Origin: Pyricularia pennisetigena
Taxonomy: Eukaryota; Ascomycota; Sordariomycetes; Magnaporthales; Pyriculariaceae
Reading direction: 5' to 3'
DNA length: 64,000 nucleotides
NCBI RefSeq assembly: GCF_004337985.1
Contig: NC_043740.1
Span: 3,967,030-4,031,029, forward strand
The notes beneath the pieces were generated by a model. The model searched no databases and was not told where the DNA came from. It was given only the letters and a program-made list of their open reading frames with translations. The position numbers were made by a program, and so were the translations under genes. This document shows positions 12,515 to 22,680 of the stretch, piece after piece (the first letter of the stretch is position 1; every line of letters begins with the position of its first letter).

Positions 12515-13104
12515 TTAGACTCGAGCACCACGCCCTCCACGCTGAGGTAGAGTCCAAGGCTTTGCGCAGATGATCTGTACGGGAGACGTTAGTATACGGA
12601 CCGGCGCAATCAACATGACAACATTGATATTGCTTACCTCTCCCTCGCTGTATGCCCAAAAATACACAGCCATACCAATCAGGTAGTAGACGGCAGCGTT
12701 GGTGCCTTGGTAGAGCAGGCCGGCAGCAATGGCAGCAACTGGGATGATGGCGAGACGCAACTCGAGACTTCGGTGGAATCCAGACCCAGCGATTGCACCC
12801 AGAGGCCACTCCCACGCTAGCATCAAAAATCCTAGCAGAATATTAATCGTCTGCAGCACGGGCACCGGCCGAACGGCGCCATCCAGCGAGTGGGTCAAAA
12901 AGTCGAAGAAGATCTTCGGCCAAAAGTAGGACTCAAGGCTAGCAGCAACTTGGTCTATAACTCGAGTGGGTTAGCTTCCTTTCCCCCACAGATCGCTGCA
13001 CACCATAAACTCCATCCCGTTGAAAGGTTGGTGGGTTTAAACTGACAAGTTGCGGCCGAGAGAACAATGAGCCTCGCCCAGTGGTTCTTGATGAGCCTTC
13101 CCAT
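12515..13104 (-). CDS. DUF7727-type small membrane protein, function unknown
   Basis: Three exons, 13104-13047, 12954-12638 and 12574-12515, give 144 residues. The N terminus MGRLIKNHWARLIVLSAAT is followed by YQVAASLESYFWPKIFFDFL, then two or three hydrophobic segments (VLQTINILLGFLMLAWEWPL; LRLAIIPVAAIAAGLL; AAVYYLIGMAVYFWAYSEGE) and a basic tail ending LPQRGGRGARV. I recognise this as a conserved fungal family (DUF7727-like from memory) of four-helix membrane proteins with no known function. The repeated LTHSLDGAVRPVPVLQ region and WPLG are family hallmarks. Introns are GT-AG (donors GTCAGT, GTAAGC); the first splits codon 20. The stop leaves about 2.4 kb of 3' space. Confidence 0.82.
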
Positions 13105-14659
13105 GGCGTCGTTTTGTTGTTGTTGTTGTCTTCGACGGTCGAACTCGGTTTCGTTTTATCCAGACGGATTCTCTCGTTCAGATCTGCCTCTAAGCACTTT
13201 CCCAAAGTATCCCTGGCTCTTTCTTTCCTAACCTCACGCCCAGCGGCCAGCAATTTCTATTTCCCAGTAGTATCGGGCGATCGTAGAGCAGTCGTTTTGA
13301 CTTCGCTGTAAGATATCGAATCGAACGAGAGGAAAGGCGACAACCCAAAAGGAGCAAATCCGTAAAAGAAGAGAAGGGAGAGAGCGCGCGAGAGAGAGAA
13401 AAAAAAAAAAGAGACTAAAATGATTACAAGCTAATAGCTGGGAGTATGTCGAAGTGAAGGTAGAATAGAATAAAGCAGGTATCCGGACCCGCGGTTGGCA
13501 AAGAAGTGAAACCGACCCCGTCGATATGAAAGAGTGCTATCGACAGTCGAGTACACCAACTATGGGCAAAGTGACGAAAAAAAGAGAGGCCAAAAAGAAG
13601 GTTAAAGATTAGATGAGGTGCAGGGCCTCAGCCGACTATATTGACGAGCGCCAGCAGGGAATGGGGATGAAGGAGGCTCTGCCCAGAGCTGGTCGTCGGG
13701 ACGTGCGCAACCACCCAGGAGCAGGGCACACCTGGGGGGGCAGCACCGTGCAAGTCGTAACAGACGAGCTTATTCTGACAGGCCGGGGTCTGTGTCGGAT
13801 GTTTTTTTTTTCACCTTTGGTGAGGCGATGCCCCCTTAGAATGATGTCGTTTGCGATCCACGTCCTGCTGATCTGGTCTATGATGGCAGCAGGCATCCGG
13901 ACGGCATGATACGGATTCGCTGTTTCTTGGGTGGAGAGGTCCAGGAGCAAGCGAGATGCCTGAAGGGGCGGTTAGGCGGGTCGCAATTCCTAGTATTGTT
14001 GTACTGGGCAAACACGGAGAAGGTGTAGCAAAAAAGTCGATTCCACTGGGACAGTGGTTCGGTTCGGCAAGGATGATTGTTTGAGGATCAGACAGACGGA
14101 CGAGGGCGAGATTCAGGAGGCGTTGTGAGGCAGTTGGGGTATTTAGCATGTTAGAGGTTTTGCTTGATCTTCACCAAGCGGGACGCATGCGAGTTTAAGA
14201 ACCAGCATGGGCTAGCTTGTGGGGTACACACTCAGGCAAAGGGTTGAGTAAGAAAGAGGGGAGTGCGGCTTTTGTCTGTAGTGCAGAAACAAATGATGGA
14301 TGCATTTCCGATCATGGACTGCTTTCCAGACACCAAACTTGGCCTGCCTGCACCACCAGTGAGAACGCATTCTGATGGGAAATGCTGGAGGTGGGTGTGA
14401 GCTTAGGATCGAATGCATGCAGGCGAGGCGAGCGAGTTACAGCACCTGGGTACAAAAAGACATGGATACACCATATCCCGTAACCATGTCCAGTCCACTT
14501 TTCTTTTTCTGTATTTTTTTTCTTCCATTACCAGGCAGGGTAATAGTTCAAATGATCACCAGTCACGTCTCGAGGACGGTTACTCTCCAGATTCCAAGGC
14601 CGTCACCGCTTCCATCAGTAAAGTATAAAACCGAAATGGTTCTAGTCACGATGAATTTT

Positions 14660-14661
<2 letters not shown>

Positions 14662-14695
<34 letters not shown>
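14662..14695. repeat. T34 homopolymer
   Basis: 34 consecutive T within non-coding sequence. Confidence 0.85.
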
Positions 14696-14697
<2 letters not shown>

Positions 14698-16205
14698 CCT
14701 GGTCGCATGACAGTCGTCGTCCATTTCTTCCCACTTGGAAGCCGTTGAAGGCATGAGCGGATCTGTCAGTGCCCGCCACAAGTGGAGAGGCGAGTAGGGG
14801 GTTGGGTGGAGGCTGCAGGGGACTTTTAATCGGCAAGGTACCCTAGCAACCTGACAACGTTCCTCGTCTACTCCGACTCGCATGTTCGTGCTCCCGATAT
14901 CCGGCTTGCCCTTTTCGGGGCAGGAATTGGGAAAATACGTGGTTGCTCAGGCCACCCTGGTATTGATTCGCTCGAACGATCGGTTCATTCGATATCATAC
15001 AGTTGGGCATCTCAAAATAAGAGCGGAATAACATAAGATACATAAGATTGGGATTGATTGGAATGGCTCTGGCACGCGGCAAGAGATACGATGACGAAAC
15101 AAAGGCTGGCGGTAAGAGAACTGGACTGAATGGTCCAGAAAGTGGTGAAAAATTGAAGATGCGACAGCAAAAAAACGGCTACGACTTGCTAGGCTAGGCG
15201 TCAGTTACTAGCCTGCTTGCTGAAGGAATTTTGTTGGCGGAGAGAGGGGTGTGGGCGGTTAGAGCTGGAAGCTGCAGCCAATCACCGTTGGGCGCATCCC
15301 AAAAGTACTTGTAATGACAGGGGTGTGCTTCCGAGACCTTGGCCCTTCCTCCTTCTTGGCCATCGGCCCCTGGATGCGGATATGAGAGCATCCGCGTGGG
15401 AGTGGCTTGCAACCACGGTTCAACCACCAAGCAAACTCAAGTATGTTTGTCAAGGTTGTCGAGGACCCCTTGACAGAGCGAGATCAGTTTAGCGCGAATT
15501 GACAAGCAATAGGCAGTGGACAAGCCTGGTGCCTCGTAAGCTTCTGCAGGTTATTAGCTGCAAACCTTTTTCAGATCGAGCAACGGCCGACTCGTGGTTC
15601 GCGGGCAGCAGATGGCAGCTTGACTATGTGATGGGACCTTTTTTTCATTATAATTCTTATTTTTCGATATTTCTGCAAGTGACAAACACCCCATGCAATT
15701 GCAGATAACTTTGACATGAGGGTTTTTTTTTTTTTAGGTGAACGAGTAGAAAAGCAACCCAGATGACAGGCTTAATCGTTTTCCCGGCCTTCCGCCTGGC
15801 TTGAAGCACCGATCCTACAAGATAGGGGTGTGTATCAGGACTCGCAATTGAGCCTCCACAATGAGGCAGTTGGGGTTAGAGAGTGGCAATCGTAGAGGGG
15901 GATTTTAAATTGATCTACCGGCTTGGACCCTACCCCGGGACACAGTGCGTGTCATTTTTCACGGCACCAAAATCCCGCCGTCAAACAACTACACCTTGAT
16001 CTCCGCGCTTCAAAAGTTCCCGGCTGAAGGCATTCACGCAATCCACTCATTAAGCATATCCACCGGCGTTTTAGACAGGTATGGGATTTCTGAGATCGCC
16101 TCTCCTTTGCCAGTCTGACCATGGGCCAAAGTCTGTGAAAATGCCATCTCCTGTGTCAAGAATGCCATGTTCGAACTCTTGTTACCGTTCGATCGACGAC
16201 AAGCC

Positions 16206-16236
16206 TTTTTTTTTTTTTTGTGTGCGTGTGTGTGTT
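16206..16236. repeat. T14 tract and (TG)n microsatellite
   Basis: A T run followed directly by an imperfect TG/CG dinucleotide repeat. Confidence 0.75.
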
Positions 16237-18874
16237 GTCCTCACATTGAAATGCGATTCTTATTGTTTTCCTTTGGTCGATCAAAACATGAGACAACATC
16301 TCCGCTCGTGGACCCCATAGAGATTCGTGGGGGGGTTTGGGTTGATGACAATGCAGTCTTCAGATGTGCCGAACTTGTCGGCTAGCTATGTCAGAATTGT
16401 GTGCAAAGTTCATACAGTATGTAAGCCCAATCTAGAAACGCCGCTCTTTTCTGATTCAAAAGCCATCTCAGCTAAGGGTAGAAATGGCGGGAGGATTGGA
16501 CGGCCTGTACGTCGTTGAGTCGTCCCATCTTGGATGGGCTGCCGATTAGTTTAATCTCTGACTGATGATTTTTAAAGTTTAGGAGCTCATCTAGTACCCA
16601 TTATCAGCGACTAGACGCGGGACTAGTTAGTTCTCGTTGACTTTGAACTCGAGTTGACAGATGACAGCTGCTGGTTGGAGTTATCAGATCAGATGGTGCC
16701 AAGAAACTGTGTTGATAAACATTAACAATATTATTCATTGCAAGCGTCGCACCGCCGAATGGTAATGCAATCACTCTATATTAATTATCGGCGGCGTTGC
16801 ACCACTGGAGGTAATCGACACTAGCTCCCGTGTGCATTCTGTACCTAATGCAGACCGCCTCGACTGGACTCTGCCACCTTGGCAAACCCTTTCAACTGGT
16901 TGACCGTTGACCGTTGAAAATGGATCATTACATAAGTCGAACCGATCCGTTAACATTTTTCACGTGGTTTGACTAGGAATCAGAAGCCAAAAGAAACAAA
17001 GGGTATAGTTAAACAAGTAAATACCAATCGCATCTAATTAACTTTTGCAGAGCTGCAGTCCATCCAGCAGATTTTTCCCGAAGTCGCATTCAACCAACCT
17101 CAAGAATATTCCATTGCAACCCGATCATTTGGATTTTCGATGCACCTGCGCTTGAATCTCGGTCATATTATACCAGCAAAAAGAATGAAACCCTTGCTTG
17201 TGAAAGCTCATTGGCCAATACGTTCATCTGCGAGAGCTATTAATGGCAACAAATGGGCAGCATTCTGAGTCTTGCATTTTCGGATCTTGGGTTTGGGGTT
17301 TGGGGCCACCGCGTGCGTGGCCGAGTAAGTTCGGCGGCTCGAGGGTCGGCCTGATTGGCTTCGAACCCTCGGAATCAAGAATATCGATTCTTAAGGGTGG
17401 GCCGCCCGCTCCCCGCGCTACGACTTGCACATGTTTGTTTTCCCTGTACCTACCTACCCTCTTTGCAATGCACGTTGATTTTGCTTCTCGTACGTACAGT
17501 ACATGCGCATGCAGCATGCAAGCATATTCGGAGCGGCTTCTTTTTTACTTCTTTTCTTTTCTACTTTCCCCTCATCCCACCCGCAAGTGCCCAACGATGC
17601 CCCATAGGCCAAGTCGGCCAAATTGACGGGACCAGCTCGGCTGATATACTTTTCATCCATGCAATTCGTCGATATCTGCGCCCATAAGTAACCGTTGAAC
17701 CGTCGACCTTGTACGAGACTGGTCTCGCATGTGGCGACTCCACGTAGGCGAAATGAGCCATTTTGAACCCGACATGGGAGGGGTCTCTCTCTTTGGCCAA
17801 CCCCGACTATCAAAGTCAGTTGCCAAATCTTGAATATATCTCAAGATGGATCTCATCCACGCTTGCCCACTTGGCATTTGTCGTCACACCGCCTACTGTA
17901 GCGAACTTGGTTGTAATCATCCATATATCGACCGGTATTCCTTGCTGAGGCTGACTAGGTTCGTCCGATGACCATGGTGATTGTCCAATTAAGGAAAGTA
18001 ACTATCTATGTATTGTCGCACGCTTTCCCCCGCAATTCCGCCCATGCCCTTGAACCACCTTTGAACTTCTCGGATGGCTGGATGAAGCAACGACCTCGGT
18101 GCTATGTACCATAATTCTGTCCGCTTGTCATCACATCACATTCAAGTTTTCAGCCCATATATCGGTCAATAAATTCTTGGCAGATGGATTATTATGCCGC
18201 GCCCACCGTCGACCAGGATTGCACTAACGTCAAACCATGTATTTCGTTGACTGGACCTAGGCTTGGCCTGGTGGTCTTGAAGTTGTCACACCCGAGGAAA
18301 CTGCGTTCGATTTACCATTGGATGGGTATCCAAAGATATGGAGCTGTTAAGGTCTGCATGCCCTATAAATGAAAAAACAAGGGTTCATGCAAACTATGAG
18401 CACCGTAAGTTAATAGGACAAAAAGAAGAAGAAGAAAAAGAAGAGAAAAAAAAGATGTCACGAAATTGCAAATACCGGTTTGACTTGGTAGAGTTGGCAC
18501 CCGGAAAGGCCAAGTATTATTCATTCCTCAAACTTTTTCCGGTCACCGACAACTTCTGCTTTTGATACCTGCTTCAGTAGCCTTTTAGCCTATGCGTATT
18601 GCACCGCTCAGAAGACAGGTGGTCCAGCTGCAGCCTGGGCAACTGTTGTATTCTATATATGGAAGGCTAAAGACTTGGCGTGTGGCCTATCGGCACTTGG
18701 CCACTCTGTACTGGTGGGATAGACAAGTGTGGGAGTAACTGCACGACGCAGGCGATATCACATCACATTATGCTTGAACTCGGTGATTTTTTCTATTGTG
18801 ATGCGAGATAATCAATCGACACGTACGAGGAAGAGGACTGCCAAAGCTTTTTTTTTTTTTTTTTACCGTTGCCT

Positions 18875-19781
18875 TCAGGCTCTATATTCAGCCGTCCAGA
18901 ACTTGATAACATCGCTCGCGTCGCTCTGGCCGATATAACTGCAAAGTTCATCCTGTCCCTGGCGGGTGGATATCGCATCGATCAAGTCCCTGAAGCTTGG
19001 CACAATGTCCTAAAGCAAACCAGTCTTGTCAGCCCGTAGTGTGGGTTGCATGTTGTATCTTTAAGTGCTTTGTACTGTATAGGAATAATCCAAGTATCGA
19101 ACTAACGCTTAGCATGTTGAAGTTGTGCTCTCGGATCGGGAGGGGGCCGATGGTGCAGAACGGCAGGAGAGTCCTGACAGCCTGCGGTCTCGGAGTTCGT
19201 GGTTGGGCCGCAGAGAAACGCTGATGGAAGGCCATCACAGTCCCAGGCAGCGACGCTGTAGACTTTATTGGAACAACAGGGACATCTAGCTTGCTTTCCA
19301 TCATTCTGCTTCATTTTAACAAGTGCCAGCTCGTCAGTGACACTTACAGACTTAGAAACCATCGTCCTCCCATAGCCAAACCACTTACCGGATCTGAAAT
19401 CCCACGAATGCGCTAGAGTCACTCTCATCAAGAAACACGATAGCTATATGCGCACCGAGGTTGTAGAACCGCTCTAGCCGTGTGTGCATGGCCGAGCCGT
19501 CCAGGTCGTCAGGAGAGAGAAGAAGGAAGCGGAAACAAGCCTCGCTGTCCGTATTTTCTTTCGTGGTGGAAAATACGATCAAGTCCTCGGTTTCCATTTT
19601 GGTTTCTTTGTATGATTGAATTCGTAAACAGCTGCATTTCGTCTCGTGTCCTCCACTGCTGACAATCATTACCTGCAAACCTACCAATCCATTTAATTTC
19701 CGAGGGTGCTTTGTACAGCACTTCAACCGCCGAGATCCACGCAGGGCGGCTGCGCAGGGATGAAGAGAACCTCGCCGTCAT
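18875..19781 (-). CDS. Conserved-looking 219-residue fungal protein, function unknown
   Basis: Four exons, 19781-19673, 19605-19389, 19305-19107 and 19009-18875, join in frame to 219 residues; introns are 67, 83 and 97 nt, all GT-AG. The protein starts MTARFSSSLRSRPAWISAVE and continues APSEIKWIGRFAG. It then has a middle part with HTRLERFYNLGAHIAIVFL, a section DVPVVPIKSTASLPGTVMAF, and a C-terminal part DIVPSFRDLIDAISTRQGQ ending KFWTAEYRA. The exon joins read through smoothly, and the segments resemble a widespread ascomycete family I cannot name. There is no signal peptide, membrane helix or known catalytic motif. The ATT GGT AGG TTT GCA G / GTAATG junction of exon 1 is the least certain splice. 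A polyT run lies just past the stop. Confidence 0.72.
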
Positions 19782-20585
19782 TGCGTTTTAAGCAGTGCCG
19801 ACCTTCCTGAGGGCGATGGGAAAACCGTCTCATTCAGTATATGTAAAGCTTGATTAGCCCTTTCGGTTCTTGAGGCAAAAGTCATGAGGTTTAATGTAAT
19901 TTTACTTATTACCGAGCGTCAACTTTCTGTGAGTGAAAAGACTTGGAGATACGCGCCTATGCCATCCTAGATAAGGAATGAACTGTCAGAAAAAGCAAGG
20001 CACTTGATGGCGAGGGCACATTGGGCCGTCTAGAGGAAGGTGCGACCGATGACCGTGGACATTGTTAACTTTCTCCAATCTGCTCTGCATGTTTGATAGA
20101 TGGGAATCCAACTCGGGAAATAAATTGAAGTAAATAAAAAATTCTGCATACACACCAGTTGAGCTTGTCGAAGCAAGCACTAGAATATTCAAATCACGAA
20201 CTTGTCATTGGCACCTTGACCATAAATTCCACAATGTTAGCTAGACTGTGTAAATTCTATTCATGTTCTTTCTATTTCTATATTGCACATACTTTACTTT
20301 GCATCACCGCCGACTAGCCAAGACCAGTCCAGCAGCGCATGCGTATATACATATACATATATATAGACAAGTGATCTATCATACAGAGCGGAGTGTGCTA
20401 TATGCCCCTGGAAAGAAAAAGCCAAGTTGCGAACCGAGCAGTTTTGGTGTTCTCGGATGGATGCAGATTACACTCTGCCTTGACATGGCCCCCTTGGCTG
20501 GACGTTGGTAATTAGAACGGCACCGAAGTGAGCACGAACCAGAAGTGCGTCCTCCCGTGACGCTAGTCGGTGCAAACGGCTACGG
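19782..20585. other. Intergenic between the unknown gene and OPA3-like gene
   Basis: Promoter of the unknown gene and 3' flank of the OPA3-like gene. It contains an AT-rich TATACA/TATATA repeat at about 20342-20366. No gene seen. Confidence 0.55.
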
Positions 20586-21344
20586 TCATGACACTGCTTC
20601 AGCCGCCGGGGCTGTAGGCAGAGGAAGAAGAGGTTGTTTCGTCTTTGGATCTTTGTAATTTCTCAGCGCCTCCTCCAGCGTCTGTATTCTTGCCGCCTGC
20701 TTCCTCTCCTCCTCCTCCAACTCCCCTCCCCTCTTCTTCAACTCCTCAAGCTGACCGGTTAGCTCTTTTATCTTTTCTGTATTGGCATCGGGCTTGGCGG
20801 ATGATCGGTGATACTCGTATATGATGAGGGCACAGGCGACGGCCAGGATGAAGGCATCACCAACCACATCCGCAAACAGATCCACAGCCTTTTCTTCCGG
20901 AAGCGGCCTAAACTTGCGACGCCATATGCTCTTCTTTGGCTCAACAATGGACTGATGTTGCCCGGCCGCCTTCGCTGCTTCTTCCTTTTCAGTCTGCTCT
21001 TTCGTCTTGACCGTGGGAGCCTCTGCCTTGTCTTTTGCCTTGAGTTCCTTTTGTATGTTTCTCATCGATGCTACCGACAGTCGCATATTGATTTGGTGCA
21101 TAACTTGGCCGTACTTCGCCGCAAATGCTCGGAACCGTGGGTGGTCGTGAGCTTGCATCTTTATCCGGTTCTATATGAGAGGAGAGAGTGTGTGAGGTCG
21201 GTGAGTCAGCATGAGACGGGAACCTCGGATTTAGGAGCAATTGACGAAAGAGCTTCTCTGCGGGTCGGTACTACTTACGGCGCCATATTTGGAGATGTGC
21301 CGCACAAACAGAGCGGCAAGCTTGAAAAGAGGCAGGGGAACCAT
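20586..21344 (-). CDS. OPA3-like mitochondrial protein
   Basis: Two exons, 21344-21279 and 21170-20586, give 216 residues with one 108-nt GT-AG intron. The N terminus MVPLPLFKLAALFVRHISKYGA followed by NRIKMQAHDHPRFRAF is the OPA3 family signature. OPA3 proteins are mitochondrial and are linked in humans to optic atrophy and 3-methylglutaconic aciduria; their biochemical activity is not settled. A hydrophobic segment at about 115-140 (VVGDAFILAVACALIIYEY) follows a basic stretch with WRRKFRPLPEEKAVDLF. Residues 150-195 form a predicted coiled coil (EKIKELTGQLEELKKRGGEL). The C-terminal tail is proline/alanine-rich. Divergent to the polo kinase gene. Confidence 0.9.
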
Positions 21345-22680
21345 TGCTGCCTTTGCGACGGACGAGATCCAGGGTGCGCCCGCGCTGGATTAAGACGATC
21401 CGCCGCCGCTGTAATTTCTGGGCCTTGGAGTGACGTGGCTTGGCGGCAGGGCGGCAGCAGCAGCAAGACGATGAGCTTGGTTAGGTGGGGTTTTGGACAA
21501 GGCCAGATGCAATCGCGAAGAGGTTGATAGGTTATAGATCGTAGGGATTATCTTCTGTGTGTTGTGTGCAAAGAGGCTTAGCATCACGGTTCGAATGAGT
21601 TGTGAGAGCGTCGACGTTGGAAATCACGGCCAATTGAGCCTTGGTTCCTGATCGGCCCGCCGAAGGATCCACATCCGATATGTCCGGAGCGGCCGGAGGG
21701 TGTAGCAGATTTAACTTTTGAAGCTGGCCCTGCGCGCGCGCGCGCGGCATTGTCAGCGCATCCAGGGTTTGGGTTTATGTCTGACTCTTTGCATAAACGC
21801 TACTGCTTACAACGAGCTTGAATTGAATTTCAATTGCAAACGCAGAGGAACTATCTTACAACTACGGCAGGAAGGTGTGCGGGCCTTGGCAGCTAGTTAG
21901 AGCTAAGGTAACGTACATAGATAGTTAGGAATGGTTGATTACATGTCGGCGGCTGAATAATTAAAGTACTGTAGGTAGAGTTGTTTGCCTATACTGAGCC
22001 ATCTTGGTCAATTTGATTAACTTTTGGTTGCACTACACTGGATTCAGCGTCTTGTAAGATGGCGAGGGGAATCTCGAAAGTTTATCGGCCGATTTTGAAG
22101 CAATTAGAAGTACACCCAAGGATTGCCCTGGCGTGGGGTCTGGTTTGTGAGCATTGACGACAGAGCTCCTGTTATCCCTGCCCGTGGCAGAGGGTTTTTT
22201 TTTTTGGGGCGCTAGTGCTAAACCGAAAGGGAGATAGCTCCGTTGCTGAGACAACAACTCAGGTCCCCATAATAAATCCAAACACGCCTCACCGCGAACA
22301 AGAGCCAAGCAAGGTCCACGCACTGAAAGACCTCAGGACAGAAGCTCAGTAACGTCCTCGATGCTTTCTCGACATTGAAACCCTAATGTCAACGGCTCTA
22401 GGGAATTCCAGGTAATTACTTAGCCGGCTGTTTCTTCTCATAACAGCTTATTCTTTCAAGAAAAAAATATTGTTTTTTTTTTTGTTTACTTTTTTCTTTT
22501 CCAATTGTGTTTTGCTGAACTAGGCAGGTGCGTGAAGCTGTTTCTTTTCATCGCGTCGTTTTTGTTATTTCCTCTTCCTTAAGGTTTCAATCACCATAAT
22601 AGCTCCTGCAGGCCGCGTAGGAGGTTGAACATCAGACCTGAGAGCCTGACTAAATGCCATTGCTCCGTTACTAAACCCGC
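21345..22680. other. Divergent promoter region between OPA3-like and polo kinase genes
   Basis: 1.3 kb without a gene. It contains a (GC)7 alternating tract at 21732-21746 and T runs near 22197 and 22475. The promoters of both flanking genes must lie here. Confidence 0.6.
21732..21746. repeat. Alternating GC dinucleotide tract
   Basis: (GC)7 alternating purine-pyrimidine repeat of a type that can adopt Z-DNA. It lies within the divergent promoter region. Confidence 0.7.

Larger units (their letters stand above)
13105..18874. other. Gene-poor 5.8 kb region
   Basis: I can support no gene here. It contains a GA-rich stretch (13380-13410), T34 at 14662-14695, a T14 plus TG-type repeat at 16206-16236, and AT-richer sequence at about 16550-17250. 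Several open frames of 60-130 codons exist on both strands but lack family motifs and convincing splice partners; the one worth a look ends at 15194 (minus). Transcripts, decayed genes or lineage-specific genes with small exons cannot be excluded. Confidence 0.5.

Noticed and set aside
13613..14149. Overlapping open frames on both strands
   Set aside because: Both strands are open with no domain match or splice partners; typical of GC-rich non-coding sequence.
16730..16800. Inverted repeat CCGCCGA/TCGGCGG suggesting a MITE or hairpin
   Set aside because: Only about 7 bp match exactly; no longer terminal inverted repeats or target duplication visible.
17330..17400. tRNA-like A and B boxes (TGGCCGAGT ... 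TTCGAACCC)
   Set aside because: The two boxes have a plausible spacing, but the T-arm halves do not pair and no acceptor stem can be formed.
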